DNA from: CBDDEH01 sp965226865
GTDB lineage: Bacteria > Chloroflexota > Dehalococcoidia > Lucifugimonadales > JAGWBF01
DNA length: 64,000 nt
Reading direction: 5' to 3'
Assembly (NCBI GenBank): GCA_965226865.1
Contig: CBDDEH010000004.1
Span: 1 to 64,000 of the forward strand
The notes under the pieces are model-generated. The model saw nothing but the letters and a program-made list of their open reading frames with translations, had not been told where the DNA came from and did no database searches. Position numbers and translations under genes: made by a program. This document shows positions 17,352 through 25,618 of the stretch, in pieces (position 1 is the stretch's first letter; each line of letters opens with the position of its first letter).

Positions 17352-18708
17352 GTCCCAGGAAGTGGTGTAACAAGAGTAGAGGGTCTGGATGAAGAGAGAC
17401 CACCACGTCATCCTTAGCGGGCTAAAGACGAGCCTGAGAAAGGAGGACAACGGTGGTCAAGGAAAGGATGGACCTGCTTGAGCTAATGCGCAAGAGGGGA
17501 GTCGACGGTGACGTGGACTTTCTACGAGAGGCACTGAGAGTGCTGGTCGAGGAGATCATGGAGGCTGATGTGTCATCGAGGACCGGTGCTGGGTATGGAG
17601 AACGCAACCCTGAGCGGGTGACCCAGCGCAACGGGTACCGGTCTCGAGCATGGGACACTCGCGTAGGGACCATGGAGTTGCAGATACCCAAGCTGAGGGA
17701 GGGGAGCTACTTTCCGAGCCTGCTGGAGCCACGGCGTCGCAGCGAGCGAGCTCTGCTGGCGGTGATCCAGCAGGCGTATGTGGAGGGTGTATCGACGAGG
17801 CGGGTGGATGATCTGGTCAAGGCTCTTGGGTGCGAGGGTATCTCAAAGAGCCAAGTGTCGCGTATCTGCCAGGAGCTGGACGGGGTGGTGGAGAGCTTCC
17901 TGGGTCGGCCGCTGGACGGCGGATCATATCCCTACCTGTGGCTGGACGCACTAACCCAGAAGGTCAGAGAGGCCGGTAGGATAGTCAACGTCAGCGTGGT
18001 GGTGGCGACGGCGGTCAATAGCGAGGGCAAGCGTGAGATCGTTGGGATGGACGTGGGTACCAGTGAAGACGGCGCCTTCTGGCTAGCCTTCCTGCGCTCA
18101 CTGGTCGCCAGGGGCCTCGGCGGGGTGGAACTGGTGGTATCGGACGCTCATCAGGGACTCAGGGATGCCATCGCAACTGTCTTCGGTGGGGCCAGTTGGC
18201 AGCGGTGCCGCACCCACTTCATGACCAACCTGCTCACTCGGGTCCCCAGGAGCGCTCAGCCCTGGGTGGCCACCATGGTACGCACCATCTACCAGCAGCC
18301 GTCCCCTCAGGAGGTGCATGCCCAACTCGAGCGGGTGATCGCTCAGCTCCAGGACCCGTTCCCACAGGTCGCCTCTCGACTGGACGAGGCTGGACCCGAC
18401 GTCCTGGCCTTCTCCAGCTTCCCACTCGCCCACTGGAAGAAGATCTGGTCCAACAACCCCCTGGAGCGTCTCAACAAGGAGATACGGCACCGCACCGATG
18501 TGGTGGGCATCTTCCCTAACCGCCCAGCTGTCCGTCGCCTGGTCGGCGCCGTCCTAGCTGAGCAGCACGACGAGTGGGCCGTCGGCCGTCGATACATGAC
18601 ACAGGAGGTAACCACCTCCAACGAAGCTCTACCCAGAGCCGAACTCGCAGAGGCAGCGGCCTAGACGATATCAACAGGATGACGTACTCTTACACCACTC
18701 TATGGGAC
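17352..18708 (+). mobile_element. IS256-family insertion sequence
   Basis: Terminal inverted repeats: left GTCCCAGGAAGTGGTGTAA (17352-17370) and right 18690-18708, whose complement reads GTCCCATAGAGTGGTGTAA; 16 of 19 bases agree. The element encodes one intact transposase. The flanks (CTAGTAGA and GTGACCCC) show no 8-9 bp target duplication, which suggests rearrangement after insertion. Confidence 0.8.
17453..18664 (+). CDS. IS256-family (Mutator-type) transposase
   Basis: 403 residues, full length. The DDE triad of the family is visible at YLWLDAL (near 163), VVSDAHQGL (near 229) and NNPLERLNKEIRHRT (near 335), the last being the hallmark Mutator segment. The zinc-like WQRCRTHFMTNL motif is also present. 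The GTG start at 17453 follows GAAAGGAGGACAACG. The protein should be competent for copy-paste or cut-paste transposition. Confidence 0.95.
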   Translation: MVKERMDLLELMRKRGVDGDVDFLREALRVLVEEIMEADVSSRTGAGYGERNPERVTQRNGYRSRAWDTRVGTMELQIPKLREGSYFPSLLEPRRRSERALLAVIQQAYVEGVSTRRVDDLVKALGCEGISKSQVSRICQELDGVVESFLGRPLDGGSYPYLWLDALTQKVREAGRIVNVSVVVATAVNSEGKREIVGMDVGTSEDGAFWLAFLRSLVARGLGGVELVVSDAHQGLRDAIATVFGGASWQRCRTHFMTNLLTRVPRSAQPWVATMVRTIYQQPSPQEVHAQLERVIAQLQDPFPQVASRLDEAGPDVLAFSSFPLAHWKKIWSNNPLERLNKEIRHRTDVVGIFPNRPAVRRLVGAVLAEQHDEWAVGRRYMTQEVTTSNEALPRAELAEAAA

Positions 18709-18766
18709 GTGACCCCGTCTTGCTGGGTATGAGTGTTGTAGGTCTACAATTTTGTCAGTAGGTAAC

Positions 18767-20425
18767 TGTTCAGGGAAAATGTCAGTTTATGGAAGGACTG
18801 ACATTGAGTACGAAAGAGCAGAACCGGTTACATATCTTGAACGGAGTATTAGAGCGGCACTGGACGATGAAGGAGGCGGCCCCGCTGCTTGGAGTAAGTG
18901 AACGTCAGGGATGGCGAGTGCTGGCGGCCTATCGTAAGGAAGGGGCCAGAGGAGTGGTGCATAAGAACCGGGGCCGGGTGCCACCCAACGCGACTCCAGA
19001 GACCATCCAGCAGCAGGTGGCGAGCCTGGCCCAAGAACGCTACGAGGGGATCAACCATACCCATCTGACCGAGTTGCTGGCCGAGCGGGAAGGGGTGATG
19101 TTATCCAGGCCCACGCTAAGGCGAATTCTGGTACGGGCCGGATTGACCAGCCCCCGCCACCGCCGGCCACCACAACATCGGTATCGCCGACAACGGATGC
19201 CTCAGGAGGGGATGCTGCTCCAATTGGACGGGAGCCACCACCTCTGGCTGGAGGACCGGGGGCCCTGGCTAACGCTGCTGCTGGCGGTGGACGACGCTAC
19301 CGGGACGGCACCCTATGCACTATTCCAGGAACAGGAGGATACCCGAGGCTACCTGTCCCTGCTCCAGGGCATCATTGAACGTCGGGGGGTGCCGATGGCG
19401 GTGTACACCGATGGGCATGCCGTCTTTCAGCCACGGCGTCGTCCATCGGACCTATCCCAGGTTCCCGGGAAAGGACCATCAACCCAATGGAGCCGGGCCC
19501 TGGGAGAACTGGGGATCACCCAGATATTGGCCCACAGTCCCGAGGCCAAAGGAAGGGTGGAGCGAGCCAACGGCACCTTCCAGGACAGGCTGGTGGCGGA
19601 ACTTCGTCTGGCTGGCGCTTGCACCCTGGCGGAGGCGAATCAAGTGCTGGCCAAGTTTCTGCCTCGGTTCAACCAGCGCTTCGGGGTGCCTGCGGACCAG
19701 GCGGAGTCGGCCTACCGGCCAGTGAACCCGGAGTTGGACCTGGGTGGCGTGCTGTGCATCAAGGAGTTGCGCAGAGTGGCCAAAGACAACACGGTGCAAT
19801 ACCACGGGCGGGCTTTGCAACTCTTTCCCAGTCTGGAGCGCCCCAGCTATGCCGGGGCCCGAGTAGAGGTGCAGGAACGTCTGGATGGTCGTCTGCTGGT
19901 GCGGCATCGGGAGCAGATTCTGACTCCCCAAGAAGCGCCGGCGCTAGCTACTGAACTCCGGGCTCGGGTGACGTCCGGTCCGGTGACAGCGATTCTTCCC
20001 GACCCGGATCCGACGGACTGGAGGCCCAAGCAACGTATCAGAGCCCCGGTGCTTCTAGGACCCCTGGCTGGCGAGACCATCTGGTATGAGGACGCCGCAA
20101 GGAAGCAGGTCCACCGGGACCTGGTGGTGGCCGGGATAGAGCGGGCGCGGCAGCAGGGCAAGCGCATCGGCCGGCCCTCGGTGAATGAACGCCCCGAGTT
20201 TGAGCAGCGATTCACCGCGGTGGTGCAGCGCATCGGATCGGGAGAGCTTTCCAGAAATCAAGCTGCCAGAGAACTGGGCATCGGCTATGCCACCCTCAAG
20301 CGCCTCCTCCAGGCCTGGGAACAGCCCAACGCCAAGCCATCTATTTCACTTTCGGTGAAACCAAGCAGCGGTAAGGACTACTGACATTTTCGGTGAACAC
20401 TTAACCCTGACATTTTCCCTGGACA
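18767..20425 (+). mobile_element. ISNCY-type insertion sequence
   Basis: Terminal inverted repeats of 19 bases with one mismatch: left TGTTCAGGGAAAATGTCAG (18767-18785) and right 20407-20425, complement TGTCCAGGGAAAATGTCAG. A second CTGACATTTTC copy lies just inside the right end at about 20382. A 14-base inverted pair (18717-18730 and 20440-20453) flanks the element from outside. No clear target duplication was found. Confidence 0.85.
18789..20384 (+). CDS. ISNCY-family transposase with resolvase-like C-terminal domain
   Basis: 531 residues. An N-terminal helix-turn-helix (KEAAPLLGVSERQGWRVLAA) is followed by an rve-type integrase core: LQLDGSHHLWL with the first Asp near 143, YTDGHAVF with the second Asp near 201, and SPEAKGRVERANGTFQDRL with the catalytic Glu near 258. 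After a beta-rich region the last ~90 residues contain ERARQQGKRIGRPSVNERPE and LSRNQAARELGIGYATLKRL, which look like the DNA-binding tail of serine resolvases. ISDol1/IS1202-type proteins are usually shorter, so this tail appears to be an added domain. The gene is flanked by matching terminal repeats and is likely active. Confidence 0.88.
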   Translation: MEGLTLSTKEQNRLHILNGVLERHWTMKEAAPLLGVSERQGWRVLAAYRKEGARGVVHKNRGRVPPNATPETIQQQVASLAQERYEGINHTHLTELLAEREGVMLSRPTLRRILVRAGLTSPRHRRPPQHRYRRQRMPQEGMLLQLDGSHHLWLEDRGPWLTLLLAVDDATGTAPYALFQEQEDTRGYLSLLQGIIERRGVPMAVYTDGHAVFQPRRRPSDLSQVPGKGPSTQWSRALGELGITQILAHSPEAKGRVERANGTFQDRLVAELRLAGACTLAEANQVLAKFLPRFNQRFGVPADQAESAYRPVNPELDLGGVLCIKELRRVAKDNTVQYHGRALQLFPSLERPSYAGARVEVQERLDGRLLVRHREQILTPQEAPALATELRARVTSGPVTAILPDPDPTDWRPKQRIRAPVLLGPLAGETIWYEDAARKQVHRDLVVAGIERARQQGKRIGRPSVNERPEFEQRFTAVVQRIGSGELSRNQAARELGIGYATLKRLLQAWEQPNAKPSISLSVKPSSGKDY

Positions 20426-20604
20426 ACGACAGTATGAGGATACCAAGCAAGACTGCACCGCTGAAGTGGTTGGGCGGGGGTCACTGGGAGACGTGCGCCC
20501 TGTAGAAGGGCCTCCAGGGCGCAGAGTGGGTCAGAATGACGATAGACCATGCTAGCACAAGTTGGGGAAGGACGAACACGCACGCGCAGGCGGGGTGATG
20601 ATGG

Positions 20605-20633
20605 TTGACAGGCTTCTGGGGCGGGAGTATTCT
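20605..20633 (+). promoter_or_regulatory. promoter of DUF1326 gene, apparently leaderless
   Basis: Perfect -35 TTGACA (20605-20610), a 17-base spacer and -10 TATTCT (20628-20633). The start codon of the following gene is at 20638, so transcription would begin at or within the ATG and the mRNA would have no leader. No Shine-Dalgarno sequence is present before this ATG. Confidence 0.6.
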
Positions 20634-20637
20634 CACC

Positions 20638-21282
20638 ATGGCACAGGTTGACTGGTACATGGAAGGAGTAGAGTTCAGCAATTGCAACTGCGACTACGCA
20701 TGTCCTTGCCGGTCCGAGTCGCCCCGGCCCACGAACGGACACTGCCGCGGCTTCGCAGCGGTGCGGATCGATAAGGGCCACTTCGGAGACGTGGCGCTTG
20801 ATGGCCTCTGCGCAGCCCTCCTCTACGCCTGGCCGGGACCGATATACGAGGGTAACGGCGAGATTCAGGCCGTCATCGATGAGCGGGCGGACGACGAGCA
20901 AAGAGACGCTCTTGTTACAGTCCTGTACGGTGGCGAGACCGACCCCGGGGCTACCCACTGGTGGGTCTATCGGGTGATGTCGACCACGGTCTATCCCACG
21001 ATCTTCAAACCCATCGAGTTGGAGGTGAACATCTACCACAGAACATCGCGTATCGTAATCCCCGGCGTTCTCGACTCCACGGGCCGTCCGATCCGAAGCC
21101 CTGCGACGGGGGCTGAGCATCGCGTCCGGATCGACCTCCCGAATGGGATCGAGTTCGAGACCGCAGAGATCGGCAGTGCCACTACGAAGACGACGGCCTC
21201 GATCGCCCTCGACCTCAAGGACACGTACGGTCAGTTCTCTGTTGTCCGCCAGTCGGGCAAGGGAGTGGTCCGCTCACGATAG
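20638..21282 (+). CDS. DUF1326 family protein (first paralogue)
   Basis: 214 residues from ATG 20638. The N-terminus carries the DUF1326 hallmark SNCNCDYACPCRSESPRPTN with four cysteines (CNC...CPC), which could bind a metal. The downstream core HCRGFAAVRIDKGHFGDVAL, PIYEGNGEIQAVIDERADDE and ATHWWVYRVM follows the family pattern. Function is unknown; DUF1326 genes often neighbour a DUF2182 membrane protein, which is not seen here. A second DUF1326 gene follows 113 bases downstream, so they may form an operon, though a weak promoter-like TTGACC also occurs in the gap. Confidence 0.85.
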   Translation: MAQVDWYMEGVEFSNCNCDYACPCRSESPRPTNGHCRGFAAVRIDKGHFGDVALDGLCAALLYAWPGPIYEGNGEIQAVIDERADDEQRDALVTVLYGGETDPGATHWWVYRVMSTTVYPTIFKPIELEVNIYHRTSRIVIPGVLDSTGRPIRSPATGAEHRVRIDLPNGIEFETAEIGSATTKTTASIALDLKDTYGQFSVVRQSGKGVVRSR

Positions 21283-21395
21283 AACCCAACAGGGAGTGGG
21301 CGTACATTACCGGCAACAGGGAACAACGCCCGCCCCGCCTGCCGTTGACCTGGTATGGGGAATCACGAGTTTAATGTGGGGGGAGAGAAAGACCC

Positions 21396-22010
21396 ATGGA
21401 AGCTACTCCGTGGCGTATTCACGGCGAGATCATTGACACCTGCAACTGTGAGGTGATCTGTCCCTGCACCCTTGGGGCACCCCCGACTGAAGGCAAATGT
21501 CTCGGGAATGTGCTCTGGTCGATTGACGAAGGGAGATATGGATCGGCTGATCTTACAGGTCTCGCCGTCGTCCTAGCATTGTACGCACCGGGTCCAAAGT
21601 TTGACGACGGCAACTGGCGGGTCGCAATGTATGGGGACGAGCGGGCGACCTCGGAGCAGCGGGGAGCCCTCGAGACGATCTTCCTGGGTCGGGCCGGTGG
21701 GTTCTTTGATGAGTGGCGTCAGCTCACTGCTGAGGTCGTCGGTGTGAAGTGGATGCCGATCCAGGTCGAACGCATAGGTCGGAAGCGGACCGTGCGCATT
21801 GGGGAGGTGCTAGACATTGAGGGCGAGGGGATTACGGGTCCCCAAGCCGGATCCTCTACGCAGTTGGTGAACCCGCCGTTTTGGAAGGGGGCGGCCTTTC
21901 CGGCCAACCTCGGTCGGTCGAGCCGCTTTCGGTATCAGGACTTCGATATGCACTGGGAAGCGCCAGGCAAGGCCTGCAGCTTTTCAGAGTTCCTTTACGA
22001 AGGGCCATAG
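21396..22010 (+). CDS. DUF1326 family protein (second paralogue)
   Basis: 204 residues. DTCNCEVICPCTLGAPPTEG near the N-terminus repeats the CNC-x5-CPC metal-like motif of the upstream paralogue. Further shared segments are KCLGNVLWSIDEGRYGSADL, FDDGNWRVAMYGDERATSEQ and the late GKACSFSEFLYEGP. The two proteins are clearly paralogous but diverged. No signal peptide or membrane segment is visible. ATG 21396 is preceded by GGGGGGAGAG. Function unknown; a role in metal or redox handling is only a guess from the cysteines. Confidence 0.85.
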   Translation: MEATPWRIHGEIIDTCNCEVICPCTLGAPPTEGKCLGNVLWSIDEGRYGSADLTGLAVVLALYAPGPKFDDGNWRVAMYGDERATSEQRGALETIFLGRAGGFFDEWRQLTAEVVGVKWMPIQVERIGRKRTVRIGEVLDIEGEGITGPQAGSSTQLVNPPFWKGAAFPANLGRSSRFRYQDFDMHWEAPGKACSFSEFLYEGP

Positions 22011-22076
22011 CTAATCTAAGGTAGAATACGGCCCAAGCCACCGCCGGGCATCCGACCTGTTCGCACGGGAGGCCAC

Positions 22077-22403
22077 ATGGCAACGGAGCACCCGCCTCTT
22101 CAGCCGCCGGGGGAGTACGACCCCCAGGAGTACTACGCGAGCTCACCCGAGACCACCGTCAGCTTCTACGCCGACTCGCTGCACGTCTTCAGCGCCCTGT
22201 ACAGCAGCGTCCTGTTTTTCGGCGAGCTCCAGGAGGACAGGGAACCTATCCTCAGGGCGAAGATAAAGGTCAGTCCCCAGATGCTCAAAGCCATCTGCCT
22301 CCTTACCCGAAAGCACGTCCGGCAGTACGAGAACGCGGTAGGGCCCATAGCCCTGCCCCGCCAGGTGCTAGAAGCGTGGGAGATCGAGGACGAGAAGCTG
22401 TGA
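22077..22403 (+). CDS. DUF3467-like small protein
   Basis: 108 residues. Segments FYADSLHVFSALYSSVLFFG, LRAKIKVSPQMLKAICLLTR and VRQYENAVGPIALP resemble DUF3467-type proteins (a strand, a conserved Ser-Pro, then a long helix ending in Tyr-Glu-x-x-x-Gly). Function is not known for that family. GGGAGG lies 5 bases before the ATG. The next gene overlaps its stop as GTGA, which indicates a two-gene operon. Confidence 0.6.
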   Translation: MATEHPPLQPPGEYDPQEYYASSPETTVSFYADSLHVFSALYSSVLFFGELQEDREPILRAKIKVSPQMLKAICLLTRKHVRQYENAVGPIALPRQVLEAWEIEDEKL

Positions 22404-22831
22404 CCCAGGCCGAAGGCATGCCCGCCCTCTCCAGCTCCGCTTCCCCCGAAGGCTGGGGCTGGAGCAGGCTGGACGCCAGCCGGCCCCGCAGGGCGCTAGA
22501 ACACCTGGCTCACAGTGAGGTCACCCCTGTTTTGGTTGACCTCGTCAGGGAGAGCGACGTACCGCCCGACTCCCGCTGGACCGTGGCCAGAGACATCCCC
22601 ATCATCGTTATAGATACCCTGGACGCCTGCTGGGCTTTCGAGCGCGTGCTGAACAAGCTGCACGGGTTCTCCAGGACGGTGGAAGAGGCGAAGGCTGACC
22701 TGGTGGAAAAACTTGGTGGGCATCTCCAGATGTTGAGTTCCCTCGAATCGCCCCGGATGGCGCCGATATTGAGGTTGGAGCTGGAGTTCCTTAAGCTGGC
22801 CCTGAGACCGGCAGAGCCCTCCGGCCGGTAG
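22400..22831 (+). CDS. hypothetical protein coupled to the DUF3467-like gene
   Basis: About 143 residues from GTG 22400, which overlaps the preceding TGA by three bases. I do not recognise a family. The middle part alternates strands and helices (VTPVLVDLVRESDVPP, DIPIIVIDTLDACWAFERVL) and the C-terminal 60 residues are helical with many Leu and Glu. No membrane segment, metal motif or signal peptide is seen. Because of the overlapping start it probably acts with the upstream protein. Confidence 0.55.
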   Translation: MTQAEGMPALSSSASPEGWGWSRLDASRPRRALEHLAHSEVTPVLVDLVRESDVPPDSRWTVARDIPIIVIDTLDACWAFERVLNKLHGFSRTVEEAKADLVEKLGGHLQMLSSLESPRMAPILRLELEFLKLALRPAEPSGR

Positions 22832-23023
22832 ACGCACATAGGACGAGTCTCATGGGCCCCCGGTTCGGACGTCGCGGCCCTGAAGGCGGGTTATCCACGG
22901 TGTTGGATTGCCCTTTAGCTCTCCAGGCTGTAGAATGCTTTGTGAAAGTGTCCCCGGTGAACGGACAGCTCTCCTGGTGTAGGAGAGGGCAGCGGAAGTC
23001 CACCCGGCCAAGGAGATTACAAC

Positions 23024-24325
23024 ATGCTAACGCGCACCCGGAGGGAGACGGAGCTCGTAGACAAGGCGGGCAAGTACATGCCCGGGTCCGATACGGGCAA
23101 CATGAAGGTGGGTCAGGAGCGGCTCCTTCTCATGAAGGAAGGGAAGGGCTCCAGAGTGTGGGACGTGAGCGGCAACGAGTACATAGATTACCTGATGGGT
23201 TCGGGGCCGCTGGTCCTGGGCCATGCCCACCCCGCGGTGGTGGAGGCTGCCGTCGAGGCCATCAGGAAGGGCAGCACCTTCTTCGCCACCAACGAAAGCG
23301 CGGTGCTGCTGGCTGAGGAGATAGTGAACGCCTCTCGCTGCGCCGAGCAGGTGAGATTCACTACGAGCGGCACCGACGCCTGTTTTCAGTGTCTGAGGAT
23401 TGCCCGGAGCTTCCGCAGGCGGGAGAAGATTCTGCGTTTCGAGGGAGGCTACCACGGCATGAGCGACTACGCCGTGATGAGCGTGAACCCAGCCCGCCAT
23501 GAGCTCAGGGAGTTCCCCGAGCCGGTGCCCAACTCCGCGGGGGTGCCCCTGGGTGTCCAGCAGACCGTGCTGGTCGCACCCTACAACGACGTGGAGACGG
23601 CCACCGCCATCATCGAGAAGTACCACGACGAGATGGCAGCGGTGATAGTGGAGCCCATGCAGAAGGTTCTGACGCCCAAGCCGGGTTTCCTTCAGGCGCT
23701 GCGGGAGGCCACGGCCCACTACCAGATTCCCCTCATCTTCGATGAGGTGGTTACAGGTTTCCGGCTGGCCTACGGCGGCGCCCAGGAGTTCTACGGTGTT
23801 ACCCCCGACCTGGTGGCCCTGGGTAAGATCGTCGGCGGCGGCTATCCCCTGGCGGCGATAGCGGGTAAGGAAGAGATCATGTCGGTATACGATCCGTCCC
23901 TGGCCGACCCCGAGGGCTACGTACGCCAGGTGGGCACGCTCAACGGCAGCCCCGTCGCCTGTGCCGCCGGGCTTGCGACCCTGGCCGAGCTTCGCAAGGA
24001 GGGCGCCTATGAGCGCCTCCACTCCACGGGACGGCGCCTCAGGGATGGGCTGGAGCGCCTGTTCCGCGAGGCGGAGATTCCCGTCCAATTCTCCGGGGAA
24101 GACCCCAACTTCGGCTTCTCCTTCACGGACCAGCCCCTGACCGATTACCGGTCCACCCTCCAGGCCGACCTGGCGTTGGCGGAGCGCTTTGATAACATGT
24201 TGCTGGAAGAGGGGATAGTGAAGAGCTGGCGGGACAGGATGTTCCCCTCGCTGGCCCACGCCTCCCAGGACCTGGACCAGACCATGGAGGCCGTGGGCAA
24301 GGTCATCGACCGGCTGAGGGGCTAG
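23024..24325 (+). CDS. class III aminotransferase, glutamate-1-semialdehyde aminomutase-like
   Basis: 433 residues, full length. The N-terminus YMPGSDTGNMK, the loop TTSGTDACFQCLRIAR, GGYHGMSDY, IFDEVVTGFR with the PLP-contacting Asp, and LGKIVGGGYPLAAI with the PLP Lys are standard for the HemL branch. HemL makes 5-aminolevulinate in the C5 haem pathway. Several HemL-like enzymes act on other amino acids, and no haem genes are nearby, so hemL itself is not claimed. AAGGAG lies 9 bases before the ATG. Confidence 0.85.
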   Translation: MLTRTRRETELVDKAGKYMPGSDTGNMKVGQERLLLMKEGKGSRVWDVSGNEYIDYLMGSGPLVLGHAHPAVVEAAVEAIRKGSTFFATNESAVLLAEEIVNASRCAEQVRFTTSGTDACFQCLRIARSFRRREKILRFEGGYHGMSDYAVMSVNPARHELREFPEPVPNSAGVPLGVQQTVLVAPYNDVETATAIIEKYHDEMAAVIVEPMQKVLTPKPGFLQALREATAHYQIPLIFDEVVTGFRLAYGGAQEFYGVTPDLVALGKIVGGGYPLAAIAGKEEIMSVYDPSLADPEGYVRQVGTLNGSPVACAAGLATLAELRKEGAYERLHSTGRRLRDGLERLFREAEIPVQFSGEDPNFGFSFTDQPLTDYRSTLQADLALAERFDNMLLEEGIVKSWRDRMFPSLAHASQDLDQTMEAVGKVIDRLRG

Positions 24326-24473
24326 CCGCCAGGACATAAGGGCTGCGCGGCGGCTGATCCCGGCTCCCTGAGGGAGACAACCCGGGTGGCAAGCCGTGTC
24401 CCGGTTCCAGTGGCCTACGGCCAGCTGTTGGGGCAGGAGCTTGACGCGGGTGTGCCCACGGCCTGGCTACATA

Positions 24474-25556
24474 TCAGGAACGCCGTGGTCTCGTCCCCTC
24501 TGACCATAGACAGCCGGTAAGGAGGAATACCGGGGGCGGATTGTTGACCGCTATCTTTCTGTCAGGGTCCACGATCACCAGGTTCAGCTCCTCCGGTCCC
24601 GGCAACCCAGACACGTCCCAACTAAACCTCAACTCCAGGTCTCCCGGATACTCCACCTCCACCACCCAGGACTGGACCTCGGCGTCTGGGGACAGGCGGC
24701 TGAACAAAAAGCGTGGCCACGGCCTTCCGTCGGGTAGGGTTCTCTCAATGCACGGCGTCGGGTAGCCAGCGGGATGACACAGGTACACTTTGACTACCTC
24801 CAGGCCGCTGGTGGGGAAGGGGACGAAGGAGCCGCGGCATTCAACGGGCGACGCCGGGCACTCCTCGGCGAGCCCCAGGAAGAGGCTCCCAATACCCGGC
24901 ACTCCAAGTGGCTCCCATTCCATCTTGAGCTCCAATGTCCATTCGGGCTGCGCAACGCCTGGCATTGAGGAGGGTGAGCAGGTCACGGTAGGCGTTGAGC
25001 CTGGCCTGGTCGCGGTGGGAGTCGCCGTTGGGAGTATCAAGGGAGTGGCCGTGGGCGTGTCTGGCCCAGGGGGTGTCTGAGTAGCTCCGGCGGGAGCTGT
25101 AGGGGTGGGGGTAGGGGACACGGTCGCCTGGGCTGTCGTAGGGGACGGGGTGGACTCCGGAGTGGCGGTCTCACGAATTGGCGGCGTGGCAGTTGGTGTG
25201 GCTATGTCGCCCGGCGTCGGTGTGGCGGCTGGGACCGGGATGGTGACCGGCGAAGTTGTGGTGGGCGTGGGCGTGCCTGGTTGCCTGGCGGTAGGTGTGG
25301 CCATGGGGGTAGCGCGGGGAAGAGGGGTGCTCACCAGCTGGGTGGTAGGAGTGGGACCAAGAGATCTCTCCGGCATTGGGGTTGGTGTAGCAGCCGCACC
25401 CCCGGGTGGGTCTAGGGACGCTACAGGAGTCGCAAGGGGGAGGACCGAGACGTCGGGCACGGGAGCTTCCACCCGAAGTGTCGGGGTAGGCTCCTGGCCC
25501 TTGCAGGCGATGACCAGGGCGAGGAGCAGAGGTAGAGCTATGCCTATGGCTCTCAT
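24474..25556 (-). CDS. TPT-repeat lipoprotein
   Basis: About 360 residues from ATG 25556. A signal peptide with lipobox LVIAC places Cys 18 as the acylated residue. Residues ~20-190 are a Thr/Pro-rich linker (TPTPT, TATPT units), a wall-spanning style common in Chloroflexota surface proteins. The C-terminal ~170 residues form a beta-rich domain with four or more cysteines (EECPASPVECRG, LCHPAGYPTPC) that I do not recognise. An upstream in-frame ATG at 25617 would put 21 charged residues before the signal peptide and is rejected. It follows radA on the same strand. Confidence 0.75.
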   Translation of the reverse strand: MRAIGIALPLLLALVIACKGQEPTPTLRVEAPVPDVSVLPLATPVASLDPPGGAAATPTPMPERSLGPTPTTQLVSTPLPRATPMATPTARQPGTPTPTTTSPVTIPVPAATPTPGDIATPTATPPIRETATPESTPSPTTAQATVSPTPTPTAPAGATQTPPGPDTPTATPLILPTATPTATRPGSTPTVTCSPSSMPGVAQPEWTLELKMEWEPLGVPGIGSLFLGLAEECPASPVECRGSFVPFPTSGLEVVKVYLCHPAGYPTPCIERTLPDGRPWPRFLFSRLSPDAEVQSWVVEVEYPGDLELRFSWDVSGLPGPEELNLVIVDPDRKIAVNNPPPVFLLTGCLWSEGTRPRRS

Positions 25557-25618
25557 GGTCCAGAGTGGGGCGGCGCCCTCGGTGATTCTATCCCGGAAAG
25601 GTAGGCTCCTCAGGCGCA

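Noticed and set aside
24950..25500. Plus-strand Val/Gly-rich reading frame opposite the TPT lipoprotein
   Set aside because: It is the complement of Thr/Pro repeats, which always produces a long Val/Gly frame; the minus-strand gene has a lipobox and sits behind radA.
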